Part shown: one piece after another, positions 1 to 5,829 of the stretch
Numbering within the stretch: position 1 is the first letter of the stretch
How the letters are laid out: the number at the start of each line of letters is the position of its first letter
From: Lonepinella sp051851555
GTDB taxonomy: Bacteria > Pseudomonadota > Gammaproteobacteria > Enterobacterales > Pasteurellaceae
DNA: 12,171 bases
Reading direction: 5' to 3'
Assembly (NCBI RefSeq): GCF_051851555.1
Contig: NZ_JBPDVH010000014.1
Coordinates: 1-12,171, forward strand
Made by a program: the position numbers and the translations under genes
The notes under the pieces: generated by a model
Database searches by the model: none
The model's input: the letters and a program-made list of their open reading frames with translations, nothing else
What the model was told of the DNA's origin: nothing

Positions 1-17
1 TTCGAGTCCGGCCACTG
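1..17 (+). repeat. attL core: 17-bp direct repeat, left copy
   Basis: TTCGAGTCCGGCCACTG is repeated exactly at 12155-12171. It lies in the 3' end of a tRNA gene, the usual target of P4-type integrases, and the integrase gene is the first gene inside it. Both copies abut the window edges, so the true repeat may be longer on either side. Confidence 0.9.
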
Positions 18-23
18 GCACCA
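1..23 (+). tRNA. 3' end of a tRNA gene (probably tRNA-Leu), partial
   Basis: The window begins inside the T loop (TTCGAGT), continues through the 3' half of the T stem (CCGGC) and the 3' acceptor strand (CACTGGC), and ends with discriminator A plus an encoded CCA. The 5' part lies outside the window. The T arm matches what I remember of E. coli leuX, the known P4 target, and the acceptor resembles leucine tRNAs. The amino-acid identity is therefore a guess that needs the missing anticodon. Confidence 0.75.
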
Positions 24-30
24 ACTTCAT

Positions 31-60
31 AAAAAGACGGTTTTATGCCGTCTTTTTTTA
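31..60 (+). terminator. Intrinsic terminator of the tRNA transcript
   Basis: AAAAAGACGG (31-40) pairs with CCGTCTTTTT (48-57) around a 7-nt loop and runs into seven T residues. It lies 8 nt after the tRNA CCA end, so the element supplies both a restored tRNA 3' end and a terminator. The A/T symmetry also makes it usable on the minus strand. Confidence 0.85.
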
Positions 61-163
61 TTGTCCGTAATCTTACGCTGATATACGCAAACACCAGTAC
101 GCAAAAGGCTTTAACGTTCCTTACGTTCTTCCGTGGTTTTACGTTTTATTATTTTCTCTTATG

Positions 164-192
164 TTGACAACCGCAAATTTTAGTTATACGGT
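164..192 (+). promoter_or_regulatory. Candidate integrase promoter
   Basis: A perfect -35 hexamer TTGACA (164-169) is followed 17 nt later by TACGGT (187-192), a weak -10. The -10 region lies inside the first arm-type repeat (180-191), so integrase binding here would block transcription. The start codon is about 110 nt downstream. Only the -35 is strong, hence moderate confidence. Confidence 0.4.
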
Positions 193-203
193 TAGTTATA
201 CGG
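180..203 (+). repeat. Left integrase arm-type sites, direct pair
   Basis: Two adjoining copies of TTAGTTATACGG occupy 180-191 and 192-203. The same word, paired in the same orientation, is found at the right end (12079-12102). The location at both element ends and the pairing are typical of binding sites for the N-terminal arm-binding domain of P4-family integrases. Confidence 0.75.
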
Positions 204-210
204 GATCGGG

Positions 211-244
211 ATATAACTAAAAAACATCGAAACCGTATAACTAA
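211..244 (-). repeat. Left integrase arm-type sites, inverted pair
   Basis: ATATAACTAA (211-220, degenerate) and CCGTATAACTAA (233-244, exact complement of TTAGTTATACGG) lie opposite in orientation to the pair at 180-203. They complete a cluster of four sites between attL and the integrase gene. Confidence 0.65.
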
Positions 245-305
245 AAAACGCTAGCGCCTTTACTGGTAAGGCTTGCGAGATTTATTTTTTTTGAGATTTT
301 AAGAA

Positions 306-1559
306 GTGGCACGTATAACTAAACCTTTAACGAATACCGAAGTTATTAATGCAAAGCCGAAAGTTAAGGAATACACTTTATCAGACGGCAAAGGCCTTTA
401 TTTATTGATAAAGCCGAATGGGGCGAAGTTGTGGCGGTTTAACTATTACAAGCCTTTGAGCAAGCCTAAAAAGCGGGTATTGTTAGGCGTTGGCAAATTC
501 CCCGAAGTATCACTACAACAAGCTCGTAAAATGCGTGATGAATATTTAGCGCTGTTGGTGGAAGATGTCGACCCACTGGCATATCGTCAGGAACAAAAGC
601 AAGTTGAGTTAATGCGGTCAGAGAACACGTTTAAAATAATCTGCGCTAAGTGGTTTAATGATGTTTATCCAAGCAAGGCCAACAACCCCGACACCATAGC
701 GAAGAACTGGGCAAGGTTGGAAAATCATGTCTTTCCGTTTATTGGTGATTTGCCTTTAGATGAAATTAAGCCCCGTCATTTACTTGATTTATATCAAAGA
801 ATAGGCGCTAGCAATACGCTAGACAAACTGCACCGACTTATTAAAAGCACCATGGATTACGGTATAAAGTTAGGCATTATAGAATTTCACAACTGCAACA
901 TTGCTAAAGATGATTTTATCGCCCCTATTGCTAAGAATCAGGCAAGCATTTTACCAATAGAACTGCCTAAGCTGATAACGTTAGTAAATAATGCGCACAA
1001 AGCTCACAGAGTTGAGTTAAACACGTTTTACGCTTTCAATTTGAGCTTACTCACAGGATTACGTCAAGGAGAGCTTACCCGCTTAGAGTGGCGTTTTATT
1101 GATGATGGTTTGCTTGTGGTGCCAAGTCACCTGTTAAAGCAGACCAGAAAGCTAAAAGAGCAACCACGAGACCACGTTATACCGTTATCTACGCAAGCGA
1201 AACGACAACTAGACACCATCAGGAAAATAAACGGCACAAGCCCTTTTATCTTTGCCAAAGTCCGAAACAGAGCCGAACACATGAGCCGTGAAAGTGTAGC
1301 AAAGGCATTAAAAGAGATATTGCAAGGAACAGAACTACAAGACAGACAAAACGCCCACGGCTTGCGGTCAATCTTTAGGACTTATTTAACGCAAATTGGC
1401 GTTAATGTGGTGGTGGCGGAATTAGCATTAGCCCACCATTCATCAGGACGGGGGAAAGTTCAGGCCGTTTATGACAGATATGAGTATCTAGACGAACGCA
1501 AGCAAGCATTGCAACATTGGGGCGACTATTGCGAACAATGCGGACTATTAACAGAATAA
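306..1559 (+). CDS. int: P4-family tyrosine recombinase (integrase)
   Basis: Site-specific recombinase of 417 aa that should integrate and excise the element at the tRNA 3' end. Residues about 4-90 resemble the DUF4102-type arm-binding domain (LSDGKGLYLLIKPNG...WRFNY), followed by a SAM-like core-binding domain and a catalytic domain. Visible catalytic residues are R253 (TGLRQGE), H351 and R354 (HGLR), H377 (LAHH) and the probable nucleophile Y389 (AVYDRYEY). Length and residue set are normal, so the enzyme looks intact. The start is GTG at 306 with a poor Shine-Dalgarno. It is kept because the N-terminal LTNTEV region belongs to the family and no ATG occurs before residue about 75. Codons 3-6 overlap an inverted arm-type site (312-322), suggesting self-repression. 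Terminator at 1571-1603. Confidence 0.95.
   Translation: MARITKPLTNTEVINAKPKVKEYTLSDGKGLYLLIKPNGAKLWRFNYYKPLSKPKKRVLLGVGKFPEVSLQQARKMRDEYLALLVEDVDPLAYRQEQKQVELMRSENTFKIICAKWFNDVYPSKANNPDTIAKNWARLENHVFPFIGDLPLDEIKPRHLLDLYQRIGASNTLDKLHRLIKSTMDYGIKLGIIEFHNCNIAKDDFIAPIAKNQASILPIELPKLITLVNNAHKAHRVELNTFYAFNLSLLTGLRQGELTRLEWRFIDDGLLVVPSHLLKQTRKLKEQPRDHVIPLSTQAKRQLDTIRKINGTSPFIFAKVRNRAEHMSRESVAKALKEILQGTELQDRQNAHGLRSIFRTYLTQIGVNVVVAELALAHHSSGRGKVQAVYDRYEYLDERKQALQHWGDYCEQCGLLTE
312..322 (-). repeat. Arm-type site overlapping the int start
   Basis: CGTATAACTAA is the complement of the arm-type word TTAGTTATACG and lies 6 nt after the first base of the GTG start codon of the integrase gene. Binding here could interfere with transcription elongation. 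Because it also encodes conserved N-terminal residues, it could be coincidental. Confidence 0.5.
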
Positions 1560-1570
1560 CCATTTACAGC

Positions 1571-1603
1571 AAGCCGACAGCCTCACCGCTAACGGCTTTT
1601 TTA
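1571..1603 (+). terminator. Intrinsic terminator of int
   Basis: AAGCCG (1571-1576) pairs with CGGCTT (1593-1598) around a 16-nt loop, followed by a T run to 1602. It begins 12 nt after the integrase stop codon. Confidence 0.6.
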
Positions 1604-1662
1604 TTTCCTTGAGGAATATAAAAAATCCTTTTTCACTCAAAAAAATTTAAAGGAAACTTTTG

Positions 1663-1691
1663 AACTTTTTTCTACCTAGCCCCTTTTTAAG
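1663..1691 (+). repeat. 29-bp inverted repeat, left copy
   Basis: Matches the reverse complement of 11859-11887 at 28 of 29 positions, with 21 consecutive identical bases (1663-1683). It includes CTAGCCCCTTT, one base off the right-end iteron variant CTAGCCCCTTG. Non-coding on both sides. Confidence 0.85.
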
Positions 1692-1746
1692 CTATTTTTT
1701 ACTCTTTTTTGCTTTAAAAAGAAATAGATAATAGTAAGTAGTTTAG

Positions 1747-1768
1747 TCGGGGGCTAACAAGGGGCTAA
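1747..1768 (-). repeat. Two tandem 11-bp iteron-like units, left cluster
   Basis: 1758-1768 (CAAGGGGCTAA) is the exact complement of the right-end iteron. 1747-1757 shares the GGGGCTAA core and keeps the 11-bp period. Orientation is opposite to the cluster at 11783-11815. Confidence 0.65.
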
Positions 1769-1866
1769 GTAGTAAGCAAAGTCAAAATAGGCTTTTTTAG
1801 GGCTAAAAATCCAATAACTTTTAGTTATAAGTGTGTTTTATAGCGTTGTGGTGGTGGTTTAATTGA

Positions 1867-1896
1867 TTGCTTAATGTGTATTTTATAAGATACAAT
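1867..1896 (+). promoter_or_regulatory. Toxin-antitoxin promoter with overlapping palindromic operator
   Basis: TTGCTT (1867-1872), an 18-nt spacer and TACAAT (1891-1896) form a plausible sigma-70 promoter. An 18-bp near-palindrome at 1877-1894, TGTATTTTATAAGATACA, with 8 of 9 base pairs symmetric, covers the spacer and the -10. This is the expected position of an operator for autoregulation by the HTH antitoxin encoded downstream. Confidence 0.6.
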
Positions 1897-1921
1897 AAAG
1901 AAGATAAATCAAGGGGGAATT

Positions 1922-2245
1922 GTGAAAGATAAAATTTACACTATTGAAAAGACAGAAACCTTTGAGAAGTGGTTTAGAAATATCAAAGATGTGATGGCAC
2001 GTTCCCTTGTGGCTTTGCGTATTAGACGTGCTGAGGATGGAAACTTTGGCGACTGTAAAAGCCTAGGCGGTGGACTGTATGAAATGCGAATAGATACGGG
2101 CAAGGGGTATAGAGTTTATTACGCACAGCAAGGGAAAGTTGTTTATATTTTGCTGAATGGTGGAGATAAATCAAAACAGCAAGCAGATATTGAGAAAGCC
2201 AAAATGATATGGGCGGATATTAAAAAAGACCAGTTGATAGTATAA
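1922..2245 (+). CDS. RelE/ParE-superfamily toxin (HigB-like, Gp49 family)
   Basis: 107-aa basic protein. The pattern GLYEMRIDTGKGYRVYY followed by VVYILLNGGDKSKQQADIEKA is characteristic of the phage-derived Gp49-like/addiction-module killer branch of RelE-ParE toxins, which usually cut mRNA on the ribosome. The start is GTG at 1922 with the strong Shine-Dalgarno AAGGGGG upstream. It is the first gene of a toxin-first operon, the order seen in higBA, and the antitoxin follows after 11 bp. The expected strand/helix pattern is complete, so I see no sign of inactivation. The pair probably stabilises the island or acts against phage. The mRNA target cannot be read from sequence. Confidence 0.88.
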   Translation: MKDKIYTIEKTETFEKWFRNIKDVMARSLVALRIRRAEDGNFGDCKSLGGGLYEMRIDTGKGYRVYYAQQGKVVYILLNGGDKSKQQADIEKAKMIWADIKKDQLIV

Positions 2246-2256
2246 GGAGTGAGAAA

Positions 2257-2592
2257 ATGACAAGCGAAAATGTAGGCATTTCCCCCGATATGGTGGAAAA
2301 ATACGGCATAACAAATTTTGATGTGGCGGAATATTTAGACAGTGAAGAAATGATACAGTGCTATTTATCTCACATTATAGCCGATGGAGATCATGACGAA
2401 TTTCTTCAAGCATTAGGCGACATAGCAAGGGCAAGAAGTATAGCGGATTTATCAGAGAAAACAGGCTTAGCACGTGAAAACCTTTATAAGGTATTCTCAG
2501 GGAACACTAAGCCACGTTTTGAAACCGTGCTAAAAATCCTCAAAGCCTTGAATATTGAATTTATTCCACCAACGAAAACCGCACAAATTTAA
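2257..2592 (+). CDS. HTH antitoxin of the RelE/HigB-like pair (HigA-like)
   Basis: 111-aa addiction-module antidote. The N-terminal half has FDVAEYLDSEEMIQCYLSHII, typical of this antidote family and the likely toxin-binding part. Residues about 60-105 form a Cro/C1-type helix-turn-helix (IADLSEKTGLARENLYKVFSG, then a helix with PRFETVLKILKALNIEF). Shine-Dalgarno AAGGAG is 7 nt from the ATG. It should neutralise the toxin and repress the shared promoter at the palindrome 1877-1894. The stop codon runs into an uptake sequence and a terminator hairpin. Confidence 0.88.
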   Translation: MTSENVGISPDMVEKYGITNFDVAEYLDSEEMIQCYLSHIIADGDHDEFLQALGDIARARSIADLSEKTGLARENLYKVFSGNTKPRFETVLKILKALNIEFIPPTKTAQI

Positions 2593-2600
2593 CCGCACTT
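2592..2600 (-). other. DNA uptake signal sequence (Haemophilus type)
   Basis: ACCGCACTT, the complement of the uptake word AAGTGCGGT of the Haemophilus/Pasteurella/Aggregatibacter group. Further exact copies are at 4267-4275 (+), 7488-7496 (-), 8627-8635 (-) and 9864-9872 (-). Five copies far exceed chance and indicate long residence in this bacterial family. This one abuts a terminator stem, a common placement. Confidence 0.85.
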
Positions 2601-2602
2601 CT

Positions 2603-2632
2603 GGCCTAGTCTTACCGCTAGGCCTTGTTGTA
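2603..2632 (+). terminator. Terminator after the toxin-antitoxin operon
   Basis: GGCCTAG (2603-2609) pairs with CTAGGCC (2618-2624) around an 8-nt loop, followed by an imperfect T-rich tract (TTGTTGTATTT). Directly adjacent to an uptake word. Confidence 0.6.
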
Positions 2633-2806
2633 TTTCGTCACAAATTAGATCTCAAAACTGTATCATTATTGGATCATCCCCCCACCACAACGGAACAATT
2701 AAGGAAAAATGCTCATGCTTTGTTATTACTGGGGTTGTGGCTATTAAAAGGAAACAGATCGGGAACAAAACGGAAACATTTTACCGATCTCATTTATCCG
2801 CTTTAA
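2625..2806 (+). pseudogene. Possible decayed fragment, perhaps of a tyrosine recombinase
   Basis: No intact gene fits between the toxin-antitoxin terminator and the next HTH gene. One + frame here reads FRHKLDLKTVSLLDHPPTTT and a little further NAHAL. This recalls the region before the nucleophile of tyrosine recombinases (DLKTVS.LLGHSS..TT..YAHL) with small deletions. The frame has no start of its own, because the only ATG lies inside the antitoxin gene. The resemblance is by eye and weak. The segment may simply be spacer. Confidence 0.22.
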
Positions 2807-2865
2807 GCACACAATAAAAATCTGTAAAATGTCAACAAAAGTCAACCGATAAGCAAGGGGGAATT

Positions 2866-3198
2866 ATGGCAAGATTGACAAACGTTCAGCAACGCATAGC
2901 GGAATTATTGGCACGTACTGAAAGAAAACTAGCAAAGGTTAGTCCACCACAGGCTAAACTATTAAAACCGCTTAGAGATGACGTAATAGCCCAAACAAGC
3001 GAAGAAATTAAATCTATTCGTAAAACATTGAGGCTATCTCAATCAGGGCTAGCCAAAAAGTTAAAAATGAGTGTAGCCACGTTGCAAAACTGGGAGCAAG
3101 GGCGAACCGTGCCAAATGCTCACAGCCTTATGCTGTTGCGTATGGCTAAAATAAACCCATCACTATTTAATGCGGTGGTAAATAGCACTTCTGGCTAA
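2866..3198 (+). CDS. XRE-type HTH regulator, orphan HigA/NadS-like antitoxin
   Basis: 110 aa. The first 50 residues are helical and basic. Residues about 44-105 form a classic helix-turn-helix with the antitoxin signature EEIKSIRKTLRLSQSGLA, then LKMSVATLQNWEQGRTVPN. This branch normally accompanies a RelE-type toxin, but no toxin gene lies on either side, only the degenerate stretch upstream. It may be an orphan antitoxin or the island's own repressor. Shine-Dalgarno AGGGGG is 5 nt from the ATG, in a GGGGGAATTATGGCAA context repeated at the helicase start (8966). A Chi-like word and hairpin follow the stop codon. Confidence 0.8.
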   Translation: MARLTNVQQRIAELLARTERKLAKVSPPQAKLLKPLRDDVIAQTSEEIKSIRKTLRLSQSGLAKKLKMSVATLQNWEQGRTVPNAHSLMLLRMAKINPSLFNAVVNSTSG

Positions 3199-3202
3199 AT
3201 AG

Positions 3203-3268
3203 TCCACCACCAGAAGAACCACAAAGGGGGCTTGCTTAGATATGTTTAACAAGCCTTAAGGTGGTGGA
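3203..3268. repeat. Hairpin framed by inverted GGTGGTGGA words
   Basis: TCCACCACC (3203-3211) and GGTGGTGGA (3260-3268) form a 9-bp inverted repeat. Inside it, GGCTTG and CAAGCC give a second inverted pair, so the whole can fold as a long two-part hairpin or cruciform. There is no T run, so it is not a clear intrinsic terminator. It may instead protect the 3' end of the HTH transcript. The outer arms are also Chi-like octamers on opposite strands. Confidence 0.55.
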
Positions 3269-3419
3269 ATAAAACCGATATTTTATACGTTTTTATACTG
3301 CAAAAGTATAATTATACAACCTCACAAAGCCCCACACATGCGACCCTGTAACGTTTACTATGTACCCGCCCATGACTTCCACCAACTGGAACATAAAAAT
3401 AATCACAATAAAACACGCC
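3269..3419. other. Non-coding stretch between the hairpin and the operator
   Basis: About 150 bases with no credible + strand gene. A minus-strand frame with a hydrophobic stretch runs through it but lacks a convincing ribosome binding site. One Chi-like octamer is on the minus strand at 3379-3386. I see nothing else here. Confidence 0.4.
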
Positions 3420-3456
3420 ATACAGTATTTCACTGTATCTAAATTTGATTTAGAAT
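3420..3456 (+). promoter_or_regulatory. Promoter with palindromic operator for the 315-aa cargo gene
   Basis: A perfect 7-bp inverted repeat ATACAGT-N5-ACTGTAT spans 3420-3438. It overlaps a candidate -35 TTCACT (3429-3434) that sits 16 nt before a good -10 TAGAAT (3451-3456). Transcripts would start near 3463, just ahead of the structured leader 3496-3576. An operator over the -35 implies repression, possibly by the HTH protein encoded just upstream or by a phage-type repressor. Confidence 0.5.
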
Positions 3457-3495
3457 AAGACAGAATTAAACAGCGTATCACTACGCAAATAATAT

Positions 3496-3576
3496 GAGTG
3501 CGACTAGGTGCGGATTAATTACCCGACCCGAAAGAGTGAACCCTATTTCATTTTGTCGCACTCTTACCGAATAGGG
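3496..3576 (+). promoter_or_regulatory. Structured 5' leader with mutually exclusive pairings
   Basis: Three perfect inverted repeats are interleaved here: GAGTGCGAC (3496-3504) with GTCGCACTC (3555-3563); AAGAGTG (3532-3538) with CACTCTT (3560-3566); and CCCTATT (3541-3547) with AATAGGG (3570-3576). The first and second compete for the same bases, and the first and third form a pseudoknot topology. This leads into the 315-aa gene, whose ATG lies 19 nt after the last arm. It looks like an attenuator or cis-regulatory RNA. I recognise no known class. Confidence 0.5.
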
Positions 3577-3595
3577 AGCGTATAGGGGCGTAATT

Positions 3596-4543
3596 ATGAT
3601 TGATATTGTGGGCGATTTATTAGCACTCAAACAACAGAGAGAGCGTGATTATATTTCCATTCCTGATTTTATCGAAGACATTAAAAAGAAAGGTTCTGCG
3701 AATTTCTATTATGAGGTTGCTAACTGGCTTTTAGCGAAACTTTATAATAATAATCCTAGCAACTTTGATTTTCGTATTTCACTGGATTACGATAACTGGG
3801 CTTATGAAAATGAAATAGATGTTTATACATTGCCCGACAGCTTATATGAAGAACCCGAAAAATGCTCAGATAATATATTTTTCCAAATATTGTATCAACT
3901 AGCACCTAGGGAAGATCACACTATTTTTGAAACAGTAACTGATATTTTAGGGGTTGACTTTAGCAATTATTATTTAAATCGTAATCAGATTTATCGTTAT
4001 TTAAATATTGCTGATGAAGACAAAGATAATGGCAGTATTGAGAAAAATCAAATTCAAGAAAAAACACTAACCTTAGCCATGGCACTAACCAAAACAGATG
4101 AATTTGTAAAGAATACTGATATCAATAAAAGCCCTGTTGGAACAGCGGAGCGTGTTGTATTTGAGGAAACAATCAAAGATAAAAACGAACGCATAGCCGA
4201 CCTAGAAAAACAACTAGCCGACACTAAAAAGCAATTAGCCGATATTCAAAGCCACCCTATAAAGCAAAGTGCGGTAGATTGTGGTAGATTTTCTATTTAT
4301 GGGCATACTAGCGAACCTTTAGAAATTATTTTTGATTTATGTAAACAAATTAGCGAAAAATGCGATCCCGATAACCCGCATTCCTACCCAAGCAAAGCTG
4401 ATATTGAAAAATATCTAAAGCAATACTACACCGATAGCAAAAAATTAAGCGAAAGCATTTATCAGGTTGTTACGTCCGACAGAGTTAAAAGCAAAGGGAA
4501 AAAACCAGAAGATGTAGAGACCTTTCAAGGCTTTTCTAAATAG
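3596..4543 (+). CDS. Unrecognised 315-aa protein, accessory cargo candidate
   Basis: I do not recognise a family with confidence. Residues 1-145 are acidic and rich in aromatic residues, with no signal peptide or membrane segment. A short coiled coil, with heptads around DKNERIADLEKQLADTKKQL, covers about 192-222. The C-terminal part, about 235-315, has a helical pattern (EIIFDLCKQISEKCDP..PSKADIEKYLKQYY) that resembles tails of hypothetical phage proteins in Pasteurellaceae. It has its own promoter/operator, a structured leader and a strong terminator, so it is an independent unit between the toxin-antitoxin module and alpA, where satellites often carry interference or defence genes. An uptake word lies inside the gene at 4267-4275. 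The function is unknown; a defence or superinfection role is inferred from location only. Confidence 0.8.
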   Translation: MIDIVGDLLALKQQRERDYISIPDFIEDIKKKGSANFYYEVANWLLAKLYNNNPSNFDFRISLDYDNWAYENEIDVYTLPDSLYEEPEKCSDNIFFQILYQLAPREDHTIFETVTDILGVDFSNYYLNRNQIYRYLNIADEDKDNGSIEKNQIQEKTLTLAMALTKTDEFVKNTDINKSPVGTAERVVFEETIKDKNERIADLEKQLADTKKQLADIQSHPIKQSAVDCGRFSIYGHTSEPLEIIFDLCKQISEKCDPDNPHSYPSKADIEKYLKQYYTDSKKLSESIYQVVTSDRVKSKGKKPEDVETFQGFSK

Positions 4544-4562
4544 GCTTAAACTAACAATCACT

Positions 4563-4594
4563 AGGCTATATCAAAAAGGGGTATAGCCTTTTTT
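4563..4594 (+). terminator. Intrinsic terminator after the 315-aa gene
   Basis: AGGCTATA (4563-4570) pairs with TATAGCCT (4582-4589) around an 11-nt loop and continues into a run of T residues. It begins 20 nt after the stop codon. Confidence 0.85.
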
Positions 4595-4703
4595 CTTTAA
4601 TAATACCTACAGCCCTTACAAGACTCTACAGTTTCACAAGCAAAAAAAATCATAGTTTAATACCGCCATTCAATACATAAACAAACACCAAAAGGCGGAA
4701 ATT

Positions 4704-4967
4704 ATGACAACACAAACCAACCAACCAGAAACTCAAAACCAACCAGAAACCCAAAAGCAACCAGTTTTAACCGTTGAAACTGCACGCACGCAAACAGGCT
4801 TAACGCCTCAATTACTCACATTAAAAGAAATCATGGCACTAACTGGCCTAAGTTCTACCACTATCTACAAATTCGCTAAATTGGGCAAATTCCCACAACC
4901 GAAGAAGATTGGCGACCGTGCCGTGCGTTGGCGTTTAGCAGACGTTCAGGCCTACATTAACGCTTAA
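4704..4967 (+). CDS. alpA: AlpA-family transcriptional regulator
   Basis: 87 aa. Residues about 37-87 (LLTLKEIMALTGLSSTTIYKF...FPQPKKIG.RAVRWRLADVQAYI) are a textbook AlpA/MerR-like winged helix with the recognition helix at SSTTIYKF. AlpA proteins activate excision or the satellite lytic operon in P4-like elements and PICIs, so this is the likely switch gene. The N-terminal 36 residues are a low-complexity Gln/Pro/Thr tail containing a repeated NQPETQ. Shine-Dalgarno AAGGCGGA lies 6 nt upstream. Its GGCGG (4694-4698) could pair with CCGCC at 4663-4667, which might hide the ribosome binding site. First gene of a unit that runs toward the antirepressor. Confidence 0.9.
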   Translation: MTTQTNQPETQNQPETQKQPVLTVETARTQTGLTPQLLTLKEIMALTGLSSTTIYKFAKLGKFPQPKKIGDRAVRWRLADVQAYINA

Positions 4968-5010
4968 TACACTAAGCATCCATTATTACTACTTTGTACA
5001 GGTGAAAGAT

Positions 5011-5361
5011 ATGAGACCAGATAAACGACCAGACCGACTAGAACGTATTGCCATGGCTTTATTGCTTAGTCCTGAGGGTATTTCAGAACGTGAAATCATG
5101 ATTAGCGAGAATATCACAAGCGGACGTAATGAAGTAAACAAACTTGAACCGCTATTAGATATTAAATTCAAGCGTGAATGGGAGAACACCGCAGATGGTT
5201 ACGGCCAATACTACCGCTATTCGATTCCAAATCGTGAAGTTGCTCAAAAGCTCATTAAATATGTTAATGCGAAAGCCCATGAACGCATGAACATAGAGCG
5301 ATTTGATGAACGGTTAACGGAAATTGTTTTAAATGGATTTCCCTATATTGGCGAGATGTAA
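5011..5361 (+). CDS. Small protein of unknown function, possible winged helix
   Basis: About 116 aa from ATG 5011, preceded at 5 nt by AGGTGA. A GTG at 5002 in the same frame lies inside that Shine-Dalgarno and is less likely. The N-terminal half (RLERIAMALLLSPEGISEREIMI, then RNEVNKLEPLL) reads like a small winged helix with DNA-binding character, followed by a charged helical tail. It sits 43 bp after alpA and probably shares its transcript. I cannot name the family. A regulator or excision accessory is the best guess from context. Confidence 0.75.
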   Translation: MRPDKRPDRLERIAMALLLSPEGISEREIMISENITSGRNEVNKLEPLLDIKFKREWENTADGYGQYYRYSIPNREVAQKLIKYVNAKAHERMNIERFDERLTEIVLNGFPYIGEM

Positions 5362-5406
5362 TTTTTAAATGATGGTCCACCACCAACACGAACGGAGAAC
5401 AAACCA

Positions 5407-5814
5407 ATGAACGACAGTAAAAATAAAATCCTTACACCAAAGGCCAAGACCTACCCACAAACCACTCGGAGCTTTGAGCTAGATAAAATAGCGGTGGAAC
5501 GTTGTAAAACCGACTTCCCCGAATACTACGGATTTAAGAAAGCACTAGCCAAAGAGAGCCTAGAGCTAGCCGACCGACTACAAAAGGGACTGGATTTATT
5601 TAAAGAATTAAAAGGTGGTGGAATGACACTCACAGGCGAGCAGAACGCACGCTATAAGGCGTTTAGAAATGGGGCAATGTATTTCATTAACCGCTTAACA
5701 AACCTTGCTGAGCATGTGGATAAAGTGAATAGAGGCGAATACGAGCCGACACCATACCGACCAGAGAAGAAATCAGACAACAGTAATCAATCAAAAACTG
5801 GTGGAAATGATTAA
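5407..5814 (+). CDS. Hypothetical protein, helical, unknown function
   Basis: 135 aa, soluble. Residues about 23-110 are predominantly helical (FKKALAKESLELADRLQKGLDLFKEL and AMYFINRLTNLAEHVDKV). The last 25 are a polar, Asn/Ser/Lys-rich tail. The Shine-Dalgarno GGAG is 9 nt from the ATG. A pair of overlapping Chi-like words lies just upstream (5377-5387, minus strand) and another inside (5614-5621). The 3' end overlaps an in-frame upstream extension of the antirepressor frame. Family not recognised. Confidence 0.75.
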   Translation: MNDSKNKILTPKAKTYPQTTRSFELDKIAVERCKTDFPEYYGFKKALAKESLELADRLQKGLDLFKELKGGGMTLTGEQNARYKAFRNGAMYFINRLTNLAEHVDKVNRGEYEPTPYRPEKKSDNSNQSKTGGND

Positions 5815-5829
5815 CAAGGATTTTTATTA

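Larger units (their letters stand above)
1604..1876. other. Non-coding AT-rich region with repeats shared with the right end (candidate crr/ori half)
   Basis: No credible gene. It contains 1663-1691, a 29-bp segment whose reverse complement recurs at 11859-11887 with one mismatch (21 bp exact at 1663-1683). It also holds two tandem 11-bp units at 1747-1757 and 1758-1768, the second being the exact complement of the right-end iteron TTAGCCCCTTG. A lone arm-like word TTAGTTATAAG lies at 1821-1831, and a Chi-like octamer at 1850-1857. Phage P4 replication needs two separated cis regions, ori and crr, both bound by its alpha protein. This region and 11783-11887 are the obvious candidates here. 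Confidence 0.55.

Noticed and set aside
2555..2806. 83-aa + strand frame
   Set aside because: Its only start lies inside the antitoxin gene in another frame and it crosses a terminator. Treated as a possible remnant instead.
3293..3481. Minus-strand frame encoding a 62-aa (or 42-aa from the inner ATG) hydrophobic peptide
   Set aside because: It has a plausible membrane stretch (FIVIIFMFQLVEVMGG), but no Shine-Dalgarno before either ATG and no clear promoter. It lies in a regulatory region full of palindromes. It remains possible but unsupported.
4989..5189. Minus-strand frame of 66 aa opposite the gene after alpA
   Set aside because: Shadow of the + strand gene; no initiation signals.
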